DNA from: Prevotella sp.
GTDB lineage: Bacteria > Bacteroidota > Bacteroidia > Bacteroidales > Bacteroidaceae
Length of the DNA stretch: 58,436 bases
Reading direction: 5' to 3'
NCBI GenBank assembly: GCA_017651265.1
Contig: JAGCDO010000041.1
Span: forward strand, 1 to 58,436
Part shown: positions 32,736 through 42,900 of the stretch, piece after piece
How positions within the stretch are numbered: position 1 is the first letter of the stretch
Layout: every line of letters begins with the position of its first letter
Made by a program: the position numbers and the translations under genes
The notes under the pieces: generated by a model
Databases searched by the model: none
Seen by the model: only the letters and a program-made list of their open reading frames with translations
What the model was told of the DNA's origin: nothing

Positions 32736-32743
32736 CAAAAATA
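32736..32743 (-). promoter_or_regulatory. Promoter -7 element of the PreA-type gene
   Basis: TATTTTTG on the minus strand, 46 bases upstream of the ATG. The two glnN operator sites are centred 132 and 164 bp upstream of it. Confidence 0.5.
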
Positions 32744-32868
32744 CGGAGAATAATCCAAACTACCAAAAATTTACACTATTTTTTCTTGACACGAAGGAAC
32801 GGTAACTGGCTACACCGCATCCGTAGCATACAACAATACAACTTATCTTTTGATGAAGGGTATTGGAC

Positions 32869-32913
32869 TTTCAAATTGTAAGTAAACAAGCACATAATAC
32901 TTTCAATTTGTAA
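32869..32913 (+). promoter_or_regulatory. Paired 13-bp operator upstream of glnN
   Basis: TTTCAAATTGTAA and TTTCAATTTGTAA, centres 32 bp apart, with the near centre 69 bp upstream of the glnN -7 element. CATAAT lies just before the near site, as at gltB. This is the main content of the 352-base divergent gap. Confidence 0.72.
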
Positions 32914-32975
32914 TAATATATCAAAAAGAAGAAAATTTATGTCTTTCTATTTACTGATTTACTTGCATAATGTCG

Positions 32976-32983
32976 TATCTTTG
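32976..32983 (+). promoter_or_regulatory. Promoter -7 element of glnN
   Basis: TATCTTTG with a TTG-containing -33 region (ACTTGC) upstream. The leader is about 52 bases. Confidence 0.75.
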
Positions 32984-33041
32984 CCCTCGAAATAAGACAA
33001 AGTGTAAGTATTCACATAAAACCACAAACACCAAAAAGATT

Positions 33042-35258
33042 ATGGAAGCATTAAGATTTCAGGTTGTCGGTGAGGCCTTCAAGAAGAAGCCACTCGACGT
33101 AAAAGCACCCGCAGAGAGACCTTATGAGTATTTCGGTAAGAAGGTCTTTAACCGCGAAAAGATGTATAAGTACCTACCCAAGGACGTGTATGAGAAGATG
33201 GTCGATGTAATTGACAATGGTGCACGACTTGATCGCGAGGTAGCCGATGCAGTGGCAGCAGGCATGAAGCAGTGGGCCACCGAGAACGGCGTGACGCACT
33301 ATACGCACTGGTTCCAGCCTCTGACGGAAGGAACGGCAGAAAAACACGACTCGTTTATTGAACACGACGGTAAGGGCGGTATGGTAGAGGAGTTCACGGG
33401 TAAGCTGCTGGTACAGCAGGAGCCTGACGCTTCTTCATTCCCCAGCGGCGGTATCCGCTCTACTTTCGAGGCCCGTGGCTACTCAGCCTGGGACCCCACA
33501 TCGCCTGTCTTCATCATTGAAGATACACTCTGCATCCCCACCGTATTTATATCTTATAGCGGTGAGTCGCTCGACTATAAAGCACCGTTGAAGCGTGCAC
33601 TCCATGCAGTGAACGTAGCAGCAACGGATGTTTGTCATTACTTCGACCCCAGCGTGAAGAAGGTGACTTCCAACCTTGGCTGGGAACAGGAGTATTTCCT
33701 GGTGGATGAAGGACTCTATGCTGCTCGTCCTGACTTGCTGTTGACCGGACGCACACTGATGGGACATGATTCTGCCAAGAACCAGCAGATGGACGACCAC
33801 TACTTCGGATCCATTCCTGAGCGTGTGGCAGCCTTTATGCGCGATTTGGAGATTCAGGCACTGGAGCTGGGCGTTCCCTGCAAGACCCGTCATAACGAGG
33901 TGGCACCGAACCAGTTTGAGCTGGCTCCTATCTTCGAGGAGACCAACCTCGCCGTGGATCATAACATGATGCTGATGTCGCTGATGAAGAAGGTGGCCCG
34001 CAAGCACGGTTTCCGTGTGCTGCTGCATGAGAAGCCCTTTGCCGGCATCAATGGTAGTGGTAAGCATAACAACTGGTCACTTTCAACCGATAACGGTATT
34101 CTGCTGCACGCACCTGGTAAGACACCCGAACAGAACCTGCGTTTCGCTACCTTCATCGTAGAAACACTGATGGGTGTATATCGTCATAACGGACTGCTCA
34201 AGGCCAGCATCATGTCGGCTACCAATGCCCACCGTCTGGGTGCCAACGAAGCACCGCCTGCCATCGTATCCAGCTTCCTTGGTAAGCAGGTAAGCGAACT
34301 GCTCGACCACATCGAGATGGCCGATAAGGAGGACATCCTCGCTATGGCTGGTAAGCAGGGCATGAAGATGGATATCCCTGAGATTCCCGAGCTGTTCATC
34401 GACAATACCGACCGAAACCGTACCTCACCCTTCGCCTTCACAGGTAACCGTTTTGAGTTCCGTGCCGTAGGTTCTGAGGCGAACTGTGCCAGTGCCATGA
34501 TTGCCCTGAACAGTGCTGTGGCAGAGGCTTTGGCTGACTTCAAGAAACGTGTTGACGCTCGCATTCCTGAGCTGGAGAAGAAACTCGCAGGAACTGGTCA
34601 TAGCGCTACCTACCACGCTATCATCGACGTACTGCGCGAAGATATCAAGACCTGTAAGCCCATCCGCTTCGACGGTAACGGCTACAGCGACGAATGGGTG
34701 ATTGAAGCTGAGAAGCGAGGACTCGACGTGGAGAAGTCGTGCCCGAAGATCTTTGAGCGTTATCTCGACAAGGAAAGTATTGAGATGTTCGAGAGTCTGG
34801 GCGTGATGACCAAGAAGGAGCTGGAGGCTCGTAACGAGGTGAAATGGGAGACCTACACGAAGAAGATCCAGATTGAGGCTCGTGTGCTGGGCGATCTCTC
34901 CATGAACCACATCATCCCCGTGGCTACTCACTACCAGAGCGCCCTGCTGAACAATGTGGAGAACATGACAGATATCTTCTCCAAGGATAAAGCCGAGAAA
35001 CTGAATGCTCGTAACATTAAGCTTATTGAGGAGATTGCCGAGCGCACCGCAGCCATCGAGAAAGGGGTGGATGAGCTGGTTGCAGCCCGCAAGCTCGCTA
35101 ACAAGATTGAGGATGAACACGACAAGGCCATTGCCTACCATGATGATGTAGAGCCGAAGCTCGACGAGATACGCTACCAGATCGACAAGCTGGAGCTGAT
35201 CGTGGACGATGCGCTCTGGCCACTGCCGAAATATCGGGAGTTGTTGTTTATCCGATAG
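33042..35258 (+). CDS. glnN: Glutamine synthetase type III
   Basis: ATP-dependent amidation of glutamate with ammonia. 738 residues, the length of the type III (GSIII) family known from Bacteroides and Prevotella, versus about 470 for type I. Start at MEALRFQVVGEAF, the normal N-terminus; an upstream in-frame ATG lies inside the promoter. Landmarks: VEEFTGKLLVQQEPDASSFPSGGIRSTFEARGY (GSIII-specific), NLGWEQEYFLVDE (metal-binding glutamates), NEVAPNQFELAP, and the ATP-site NGSGKHNNWSLST. A helical C-terminal region follows. It makes the glutamine used by AsnB, PurF, PyrG and GltB in this window and shares their putative operator with gltB and dapF. Confidence 0.97.
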   Translation: MEALRFQVVGEAFKKKPLDVKAPAERPYEYFGKKVFNREKMYKYLPKDVYEKMVDVIDNGARLDREVADAVAAGMKQWATENGVTHYTHWFQPLTEGTAEKHDSFIEHDGKGGMVEEFTGKLLVQQEPDASSFPSGGIRSTFEARGYSAWDPTSPVFIIEDTLCIPTVFISYSGESLDYKAPLKRALHAVNVAATDVCHYFDPSVKKVTSNLGWEQEYFLVDEGLYAARPDLLLTGRTLMGHDSAKNQQMDDHYFGSIPERVAAFMRDLEIQALELGVPCKTRHNEVAPNQFELAPIFEETNLAVDHNMMLMSLMKKVARKHGFRVLLHEKPFAGINGSGKHNNWSLSTDNGILLHAPGKTPEQNLRFATFIVETLMGVYRHNGLLKASIMSATNAHRLGANEAPPAIVSSFLGKQVSELLDHIEMADKEDILAMAGKQGMKMDIPEIPELFIDNTDRNRTSPFAFTGNRFEFRAVGSEANCASAMIALNSAVAEALADFKKRVDARIPELEKKLAGTGHSATYHAIIDVLREDIKTCKPIRFDGNGYSDEWVIEAEKRGLDVEKSCPKIFERYLDKESIEMFESLGVMTKKELEARNEVKWETYTKKIQIEARVLGDLSMNHIIPVATHYQSALLNNVENMTDIFSKDKAEKLNARNIKLIEEIAERTAAIEKGVDELVAARKLANKIEDEHDKAIAYHDDVEPKLDEIRYQIDKLELIVDDALWPLPKYRELLFIR

Positions 35259-35393
35259 CATCAAACAATTCTTCGACGACTATGTTTCTTCGTCGATTTC
35301 TTTTTTGGTTGTTTGAAAATCGCGATGAAGCGAAGGCCATACGGGTTTAACTTGTGAATGGCCGAGTGGTAGCGATTTACTAAAGTTTGCGCG

Positions 35394-35427
35394 GGACCTG
35401 ATGCTGAGACAGTATCAGGTCCTTTTT
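35394..35427 (+). terminator. Rho-independent terminator downstream of glnN
   Basis: GGACCTGAT and CTG pair with CAG and ATCAGGTCC across one mismatch around an AGA loop, then TTTTTG. A weaker structure (TCGACGA..TCGTCGA) lies nearer the glnN stop. Confidence 0.85.
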
Positions 35428-35484
35428 GTGCTCGGGAAAACAAACAAAACTATGTTTTTGTTTGGTTTTTCGCTCGGTTTGCAC

Positions 35485-35492
35485 TACCTTTG
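35485..35492 (+). promoter_or_regulatory. Promoter -7 element of the PH-like/dacB/mscS operon
   Basis: TACCTTTG eight bases before the ATG, implying a very short leader. Confidence 0.68.
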
Positions 35493-35500
35493 TCCCAAAT

Positions 35501-35911
35501 ATGTCAACAAACCGTACTTTCCAACACCGTGTAACCATCGTCGGCGTGACTGTACCTATCATCATGGCAGTCATGGCGCTCTATTTCCTGTTGCACCGCA
35601 CCGCCATACACCTCATCATCGGCTTCGGTCTGGTGGTGGTCATCATCATGATGCTGGAAAGACTACTGCACACGAACTATCAGTTTGAAGGCGACCTGTT
35701 GACAATCAGCAGAGGACGGTTCATGAAAAAGGAGGAGGTACCGGTAAAGGATATTACCCGTATCTCACCCATCAGGCGCCAATGGCTCTTGATTGACTAT
35801 CTGCTGATTGAATATGGAGCTGGACATGAAACAGAAGTGCAACCCATGAACGAAGAGGCGTTCCTTCAAGAAATCAAGAAAAGACAAGACGACCATGAAG
35901 AGAGACAATAA
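35501..35911 (+). CDS. Small membrane protein with PH-like domain (second copy)
   Basis: 136 residues, the same length as the protein at 1803-2213 and the same plan: two hydrophobic segments (TIVGVTVPIIMAVMALYFLL and AIHLIIGFGLVVVIIMML) then a soluble PH-like part (NYQFEGDLLTISRGRF..DITRISPIRR..EEAFLQEIKKRQ). I chose the ATG just after the -7 element; an in-frame start upstream would overlap the promoter. It overlaps dacB by 17 bases, so translation is probably coupled. Function unknown. Confidence 0.75.
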   Translation: MSTNRTFQHRVTIVGVTVPIIMAVMALYFLLHRTAIHLIIGFGLVVVIIMMLERLLHTNYQFEGDLLTISRGRFMKKEEVPVKDITRISPIRRQWLLIDYLLIEYGAGHETEVQPMNEEAFLQEIKKRQDDHEERQ

Positions 35912-37184
35912 CATGTGGAGAATGCTTTGGGCTATCCTGCTGCTGATGCCCTTGACGACCATGGCACAGGTGGTTACCGACGAGGATACGACAACCGTTG
36001 ACTCCTTGCAGGAAGAGACGGTAGAGATGACTGCCGACACACTCCTGACAGATACGCTGGCGATTGATTCCTCACTGGTGTGGCCCAACAACGTGTGTGC
36101 CCGATTGGACAACCTGCTCAAAAGCAGTATGTTCAAGACCTCCACGGTGGGAATCCAGGTGTATGACCTCACCGCCGACTCCATCCTGTACCAATATAAT
36201 GAGAAGCAGTGTATGCGCCCGGCCTCAACGATGAAGATGCTCAATGCCGTTACCTCGCTCGACAAACTGGGCGGCTCATATCTCTTCAAGACGGAGATGC
36301 GTTATACAGGACAGATAGACAGCTGTACGCTCCGTGGAAATATCTACTGCAAGGGCGGTATGGACCCCCTGTTCAACATCGACGACATGCGTGCTTTCGT
36401 AGATGCGCTGCTGAAGAAAGGTGTTGACACGATACGAGGAAGGATCTATGCTGACGTGTCCATGAAAGACCGTGACTTGTTGGGTGAAGGCTGGTGCTGG
36501 GATGATGATAACCCGGTGCTCAGTCCGCTGCTGATTGGTAAGAAGAACAATTTCCTAAGACGACTGTGCCAGGTGATGAAGGAAGAAGGACTGGTTCTCG
36601 TGGGTGACACCCTCTACGGTATGACACCTTCCAATGCCTATCACCTCTGTACCCGCACCCATACCATGGACCAGGTGTTGATGCGGATGATGAAGAACAG
36701 CGACAACCTCTTTGCCGAGAGTATGTTCTACCAACTGGCTGCCAGCACGGGTGGCAAAGGAGTAACGGCAAAGAACGGTAGGGAGATGGTAAACCGACTG
36801 ATCACCAAACTGGGATTCCGCCCCAGCGACTACTACGTTGCCGACGGTAGCGGACTCTCCTTATACAACTACGTATCGCCGGAACTGGAAGTGGCGTTCC
36901 TTCGCTACGCCTATGCCAACGACCATATCTATCCGCACCTGATTACCGCCATGCCGATTGCCGGTGTGGATGGTACCTTGGAGAAACGCATGCGCAGCGG
37001 ATTTGCCCACACGAACGTAAAGGCCAAGACGGGTACGGTGACAGGCGTAAGTGCCTTGACGGGTTATTGTACGTCGGCCAACGGACATCTGCTATGCTTC
37101 TCGATCATCAACATGGGTATTCGCAAGGCCGACATCGGCAGGAACTTCCAGGATCATGTCTGCGAAGCGCTTTGTAAGCCATAA
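35895..37184 (+). CDS. dacB: D-alanyl-D-alanine carboxypeptidase/endopeptidase (PBP4 family)
   Basis: Periplasmic serine peptidase trimming peptidoglycan peptides. 429 residues with a signal peptide (MLWAILLLMPLTTMAQ). The three active-site motifs are RPASTMKML (SxxK, near residue 112), MKNSDNLFAE (SxN, near 272) and VKAKTGTVTG (KTG, near 380). The spacing matches class C low-molecular-weight PBPs. Upstream it overlaps the PH-like gene, and 12 bases downstream the MscS gene starts, forming a cell-envelope operon. Confidence 0.92.
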   Translation: MKRDNNMWRMLWAILLLMPLTTMAQVVTDEDTTTVDSLQEETVEMTADTLLTDTLAIDSSLVWPNNVCARLDNLLKSSMFKTSTVGIQVYDLTADSILYQYNEKQCMRPASTMKMLNAVTSLDKLGGSYLFKTEMRYTGQIDSCTLRGNIYCKGGMDPLFNIDDMRAFVDALLKKGVDTIRGRIYADVSMKDRDLLGEGWCWDDDNPVLSPLLIGKKNNFLRRLCQVMKEEGLVLVGDTLYGMTPSNAYHLCTRTHTMDQVLMRMMKNSDNLFAESMFYQLAASTGGKGVTAKNGREMVNRLITKLGFRPSDYYVADGSGLSLYNYVSPELEVAFLRYAYANDHIYPHLITAMPIAGVDGTLEKRMRSGFAHTNVKAKTGTVTGVSALTGYCTSANGHLLCFSIINMGIRKADIGRNFQDHVCEALCKP

Positions 37185-37196
37185 AACAACTATCGT

Positions 37197-38363
37197 ATGG
37201 AAAATATCAAGATATGGGTGGAGAACCTCATTAGTATGATGGGTGTGACGGGTAGCATGGTTCCTGTTACCCGACATATCCTGTTGGTATTGGTGGCTAT
37301 CCTGCTGGCCGCTATTGCCGGACTGCTTTGTAGGAAGATCATTGTGCCATTGGTATTGAAACTGACAGCCAAGACGGAGGTCAAATGGGACGATGTGCTC
37401 TTCAATGAGAAAGTGCTGGTTTCTGCCTGTCATATCGTACCGGCCATCGTCATCTGGCAGCTGCTGCCCCTGGTGTTCTTCCAGTTTCCCGTTGTCAAGG
37501 AACTGCTCACCCGCATCACCGCCATCTATATCGTGGTGATGTCGGTGAAGACGGTCCTCGTATTCATTTCCGCCATCAAGGATCTGGAAGGTGAGCAGCG
37601 CAGCAACAAACAGCAGTACCTCTATTCGTTCATCGGTGTACTGCGCCTGTTGATGATCTTCGTGGCTGCCATCATTGTTGTGTCTATCATCATCGATAAA
37701 GACCCGATGAAGCTGTTTGCAGGACTGGGTGCTACTTCTGCCATCCTGATGCTTGTGTTCCAGGACACCATCAAAGGACTGGTTGCGGGTATCCGCCTCA
37801 CCAGTAATGATATGCTGCATAAAGGCGATTGGATTACCGTACCGAAGGCTGGTGCCGACGGTATCGTGGAAGAGATGACACTCACCACGGTGAAGATACG
37901 CAATTTCGATAATACCATCATCACCGTGACCCCTCAGACCTTGGTAGATGACTCGTTCCAGAACTGGAAAGGGATGCAGAAAGGAAAGGGACGAAGGGTG
38001 AAGCGTACCGTGTATTTTGATTTCCGCAGCATCCATGTCGTAGATGAATCGCTTCGTCAACAGCTCATCGACAAGAAGCTGGTGAAAGCGGAAGATATTC
38101 AGGAGGATTCCGTAAACCTCACCCTCTTCAGGTACTACATGGAAGAGTATCTGAAGAAACGCTCGGGTGTGAACCCCTCGATGACACTGATGGTGCGCCA
38201 ACTGGAATCCACACAATGGGGATTGCCCATAGAGTTCTACTTCTTTGTAAAGAACAAGGAATGGGTTCCCTATGAGCACATCCTCGCAGATATCATGGAA
38301 TATGTCTATGCCGCTGCACCACAGTTTGGATTGAGAATCTACCAGCGGCCGGCAGGACAATAA
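37197..38363 (+). CDS. MscS-family mechanosensitive channel (YbdG-like)
   Basis: 388 residues with about five hydrophobic segments and a C-terminal MscS beta/alpha domain. The pore-lining helix and following sequence are recognisable: LFAGLGATSAILMLVFQDTIKGLVAGIRL, then GDWITVPKAGADGIVEEMTLTTVKIRNFDNTIITVTPQTLV. The long C-terminal part and the overall plan are closer to E. coli YbdG than to MscS. Probably osmotic-shock protection. It ends the envelope operon before a converging terminator. Confidence 0.9.
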   Translation: MENIKIWVENLISMMGVTGSMVPVTRHILLVLVAILLAAIAGLLCRKIIVPLVLKLTAKTEVKWDDVLFNEKVLVSACHIVPAIVIWQLLPLVFFQFPVVKELLTRITAIYIVVMSVKTVLVFISAIKDLEGEQRSNKQQYLYSFIGVLRLLMIFVAAIIVVSIIIDKDPMKLFAGLGATSAILMLVFQDTIKGLVAGIRLTSNDMLHKGDWITVPKAGADGIVEEMTLTTVKIRNFDNTIITVTPQTLVDDSFQNWKGMQKGKGRRVKRTVYFDFRSIHVVDESLRQQLIDKKLVKAEDIQEDSVNLTLFRYYMEEYLKKRSGVNPSMTLMVRQLESTQWGLPIEFYFFVKNKEWVPYEHILADIMEYVYAAAPQFGLRIYQRPAGQ

Positions 38364-38368
38364 AAAAA

Positions 38369-38417
38369 GTGCGTTGTTATGGGGTCAACACCGAACTAAC
38401 AACGCACGTTTTTTTTA
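38369..38417. terminator. Bidirectional terminator between the MscS gene and the phosphatase gene
   Basis: GTGCGTTGTTA and its perfect complement TAACAACGCAC, preceded by a run of A and followed by a run of eight T, so it can serve both converging transcripts. Confidence 0.9.
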
Positions 38418-38420
38418 TTC

Positions 38421-39929
38421 TTATTTTGTGACCTGAGTCACAGCCTTTCCAATACAGCCGTTCGGCATCTGCACATGAATGAGTGCGCACACCGTTGGGG
38501 CGATGTCGGTGATATGGCATTCCGCCTGCGTACTGCCGTGAGGAACGCCCCACCCCATCAGCAGGAAGGGTATATGACAGTCGTACGGATTCCAGCAACC
38601 ATGGGTGGTACCTTCATCAATCTCATCACCCACTCCATAATAGCCTGGCTTCAGGATAATCTGGATATCACCGCTACGCTGCGCGTTGTATCCATTCACA
38701 GCCTTCTCACGAATGAGAGCAGGAACACTGGCGTCATTAATTTTCTCCAGGTCAAAGCAATAGGCCACTTCCTTCCTCAGTTTGTAATATGCAATAATCG
38801 CCTCCTTAACCTTGTTGATGTCGGCACCAGCTTGGGCGATTTTCTCACGATCGAGCACCACCTTGTAATCCATGATGCGACGAACCAATCGTGCAGCGCC
38901 AAACGTCTCTTCCAACATGGTGTTCAGATCTCTTATCTCCTGGTTCCCATAGAAGGGTCCTGACGGAATCTTATGCTGTTGGTTCTGCAGGATGCCATTG
39001 GCTGCACCATGGTCGGCTGAGAGGAATACCAGGTAGTTGCCTTTTCCTATCTCGCTGTCAAGGAAGCTGAAGAAATCAGCCAACTGCTTGTCGAGCTCCA
39101 CATACTGCGCATGGGTCTTCTCATGGTGCGTGCCGTATTTATGACCAGTGATGTCCGGACACGAGAAGCTCAGCGTGAGCATATCGGTCTGCTTACCCAT
39201 TCCTAACCGTTCGTTCCTGATGGCCGCCTTGGCCAATCCCACGGTGATCTCGTTACCATAGGGCTCATACTGGATGAGGTCAATCAGACTGGCATCTTTG
39301 TTTTTCTTCTCCAGCTGTTTGATCTCCCTACCAATACGGTCGTTATAGGTCTTCACCCATTTGGGCAGTTCCTGCATGTAATAGGTGCTGGAGATGAAGC
39401 AGAAGGCTTTCTTGTCGAACCAATAGGCTGCATCAGCACTATGTCCTGCTGGTAAGATAGCGGCGCGGTCCTTGAAGCTCACGCCAATCACCTTCGATTC
39501 CCAGTTCGTGGCTGTCTTCAGCTCATCGCCAATGGTTGTTGCCAATAAGTTCCTGGGAGACATCAGTCCGGCTTTCGTGTCACTTCCCACCGTCTGCACG
39601 GTAGCATCATCGCAGCAGTAAATCATCTTTCCATCAAGAAGGAAGTTATTTCCTGCAATGCCATGGATACTCGGTACGCTACCCGTGAAGATACTGGAAT
39701 GACCGATGGCAGTCACAGAAGGGATATAGTTAATCTGGCAGTTCTCACAGTTGAATCCTTCGTTCATCAACCGCTTGAACCCACCGTTACCATACTCATC
39801 GTAGAAACGATAGAGATAGTCCCATCGCATCTGGTCAACAGCAATACCCACCACCAGTTTGGGGCGATCCTGCGAAAATGCCGCAATGCTTACTAACAGC
39901 ATCACAATAGTCAACAGTTGTTTTTTCAT
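38421..39929 (-). CDS. pafA: PafA-type alkaline phosphatase
   Basis: 502 residues with a signal peptide ending AFSQ. It belongs to the alkaline phosphatase superfamily with a threonine nucleophile: VVGIAVDQMRWDYLYR gives the first metal aspartate, YIPSVTAIGHSSIFTG the nucleophile, and CPDITGHKYGTHHEK and SADHGAAN the other metal ligands. The length and the Thr nucleophile match PafA, a phosphate-irrepressible periplasmic monoesterase of Bacteroidetes. A phosphodiesterase role in the same superfamily is the alternative. It lies downstream of sprA with a 53-base gap. Confidence 0.87.
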   Translation of the reverse strand: MKKQLLTIVMLLVSIAAFSQDRPKLVVGIAVDQMRWDYLYRFYDEYGNGGFKRLMNEGFNCENCQINYIPSVTAIGHSSIFTGSVPSIHGIAGNNFLLDGKMIYCCDDATVQTVGSDTKAGLMSPRNLLATTIGDELKTATNWESKVIGVSFKDRAAILPAGHSADAAYWFDKKAFCFISSTYYMQELPKWVKTYNDRIGREIKQLEKKNKDASLIDLIQYEPYGNEITVGLAKAAIRNERLGMGKQTDMLTLSFSCPDITGHKYGTHHEKTHAQYVELDKQLADFFSFLDSEIGKGNYLVFLSADHGAANGILQNQQHKIPSGPFYGNQEIRDLNTMLEETFGAARLVRRIMDYKVVLDREKIAQAGADINKVKEAIIAYYKLRKEVAYCFDLEKINDASVPALIREKAVNGYNAQRSGDIQIILKPGYYGVGDEIDEGTTHGCWNPYDCHIPFLLMGWGVPHGSTQAECHITDIAPTVCALIHVQMPNGCIGKAVTQVTK

Positions 39930-39957
39930 ATCTATTAAGTTATCTCTGTTAAATTTT

Positions 39958-39985
39958 AAAGTTCAAAGTTCAAAGATTAAAGTTA
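39958..39985. repeat. Four-unit 7-bp repeat array across the sprA stop codon
   Basis: Units AAAGTTC, AAAGTTC, AAAGATT, AAAGTTA. The last unit holds the complement of the sprA stop codon, and the third unit is divergent. Confidence 0.82.
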
Positions 39986-42900
39986 TCTTGTCAACGAGAA
40001 TTTCATGCTCAATCCGAAGTCCTGCGTGGTGGTCGGATACGAGTTGCTCGACAGCAGCGGTGTATTCACCTGACGGTCGTAATAGAAGCTCATGGTGAGC
40101 AGGCGCGACAAGGTATAGTCGGCATTGAACGCCAGTTTGAAGGCCTTGTTTCCACTGCTGGCAGAGCTGGTCATCGAAGCAATATCTCGCACGATGGCAG
40201 CCTGACTGCGATAGCTCACATCCAGACGAAGGTTCAGGTCGTGGTTGATGCCCTTCTTTCTTGAAGATGACTGTGACGACTGCGTTCTTTGTGAGTCGGA
40301 AGAATCATTCCCCTTACCTTTGTTTGTCTTCACCTTACGAGCTCCACCCAGTCCGAAGAAGTTGAAGTCGTTGATCTTGTAGCCCATGCCCACTACCCAG
40401 TCACGACTGATGGCCTCATTGATCTGCACACTGGTCATCGACAGGGTCATGTTCCTCGTGGTACGGTATTCCACCTTGGCAGTCATGTTGTTCAGGAACG
40501 TCATATCCACACCGAGCAGCGGTGAGAACGACTCGTTGATGCTGACCGTAGATACGTTATACATCGAGCTGGGTATAGGATTACCAGAGGTAGCGTCGAC
40601 CACAAAGCCCGTACCGTTCATGTACTCCATGAACGTGCTGTACGAACTATATCCACCCACGGCATAAATGCTCTTGTACGAGTGGTTGATGTTCACACTC
40701 TTGAAATGATCCTGGAACCAAGGCAGCTGACCCAATCCGCTGTACCTGATGGTCCAGTTAGGCAGGAGTTGTGTCAAGGCAGGGAAAATCTTCAAGCCGC
40801 TGCCGCTCATGGAGGTATAGGTGTTGAGGAAGGCCGGTACCATCACATCAGCACTGTAGGGATTCACGGTACCATTCTCCGGGTTGAAGGTCTGACCAGC
40901 CAATGATGAGCCCCTTGGATAGACAGCATCCTTGTATTGTCCTTCCACCCGTTGACGGAAGCCTTCCAGAGAATGACAGAAGTCCTCGAACGACTTCGAC
41001 CGATAGCCGTTGTTTGCATTACCCATTCCTTCGAGGGCGCTGCGCAGACTAATGGTTGTCATGGTCAGCGAGCCTCCCAGGTTGGCAGGCATTCCCACGT
41101 ACATATAGTGAATATTCTTCGTCTTGGATTCTGTCCTGCTGGCATTCAGGTCGATCTTGAAGTTACGCACAGGCTCCAGCGTCATTCTGACCTGCACATC
41201 CTCCGTGAGATTGGTGGCTGCAGGATTAGATATATTATCGTCCATGAGCAACCAGTTGTTGGCTGCCGCCTTGTCGAGATAGCTATCGCCGATGAAGCCG
41301 AAGGCAAAGTCCAGTCCTGGCGCCATCAAACCATCGCGTCGCTGTCCCAGCATATTGCCTATCGAAGGAAGGAATCCCGGCAGCGCCATGCTATACGTAT
41401 TACGATAAGAGAAGCTGACGTTCCTCACCATCATCAGTCCGCGGGCCACCACCTGAGCGGTCTTGTACCAAGCCTCATCGTCGTGCGGTTCCTTAGGTGT
41501 TACCGTCAGTTTCAGTTTCATCGAAGAATCCACCTTTGTCGTAATGCGGATATTATTCTGATCCACCACCTTATATTTGATGGGGAAGGTCCTGCCCTGC
41601 TCGTTCTTGGCAGATACAATCAGTTTCTTGCTGTTCTTACCATGACTCACGGTAATGGTGGTATCAGGAAGCAGCGTGATCTCCTTCTCGAATCCTTTCT
41701 TGTTCTTGGGCAGAGCCGCCTGTTCCTTATCGTTCTGCTTACCCTGATCCTTGGTATTCTTGGAATCATTCTGGGCGTTGGTGTTCCTGTTGTTTCTTGA
41801 AGAATTGTTCCGTTGAGGATTCTTATTGAACCGTTCGTTGGTCTTCTTCAGGAACGGGATATGGTTATACAGTTTCTCCAGACTAAATGTTCCGTTCAGG
41901 TTGAACTGACGGTTATTGGAAATATTGTTACCCAGTGATGTTCCGTCTTCCAGATCCGTTCCGCGCTGCCAGTTATAGGTAGAGCTGTAGCTGGCATCCG
42001 TATTGATCCAGTCGAAAATTGGTATCAGGTTCAGCGGCAGCTGGTAGGAAGCACTGAAGTTCTGACTGTAATCCATCGGTGCTCCCAGATGTTTGATACT
42101 GGTCCACACAGAGTCTTTCCATGCCTCATACTCCGTAGGATAGAGGTTCTTGTTGATGGGCGTATAAGGCTCTTCCACCTGTGCGTGGGTGGTAGAGGAG
42201 AAATTCATGTGGAGGTTACGGGTAAGGTCCCAGCGCAGGGAGAAGTTACGGTTCCACAGGAACTGCTCATTGAAGGTGAGCGGCAGCTGCGAGTTCTCCA
42301 GACTCTCCATATCGCGCTCCTGCAGCTCATAGTAGGTCCTCACGATATCCGAATTGAAGGTAACGCTCTGCGGCAGATAGTTCAGACCGAAGCGCTTGAA
42401 GATTTCCAGCCATTTGCTCTTACTCTTGGCAAACACCTTCTTGAACGGTTCAAAGGTCTTATACACCGGAGAATACGAGTAGTTCAGCGATCCTCGCCAG
42501 TTATCCTCATTCTCATATACGGTGGTCTCGCCGCTGGAATGACGGTGGGAATGACTGTACGAGAACGAGAAGTTACCCGGGTCGTAAGGCATGGGATGCC
42601 GTTTGGTCTTGATGCCCACCCGCACGTTCGACAACGAGAAGTTGGTATTGGTGGTCTTGGTCACGGCGATGCTCTCAATGGAGTCACGCTCAAACTTACT
42701 GCCTGCCGCATCCAAGGCATCCTTCAGTTCCATATCCGTATCGAGCGGATTGTACTTAGGACTCGATTTCTCCTTGGTGATGGAATAGTACAACGGGGCG
42801 GATACCTTGGCCTTGTCCGGGAAGAACTTACCTAACTCTACGCTGGCCGTGGCACTATATGAGCCGAAGTTATCCGTACTCCGCTCGTTCACGCCCTGCT

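Noticed and set aside
35259-35393. Small RNA gene after glnN
   Set aside because: Inverted sequences are present but there is no promoter-like element in front; more likely part of the glnN 3' end.
37092-38360. 422-codon open frame on the minus strand opposite the MscS gene
   Set aside because: His/Gln/Asp-rich translation typical of antisense frames; the opposite strand has a clear MscS channel.
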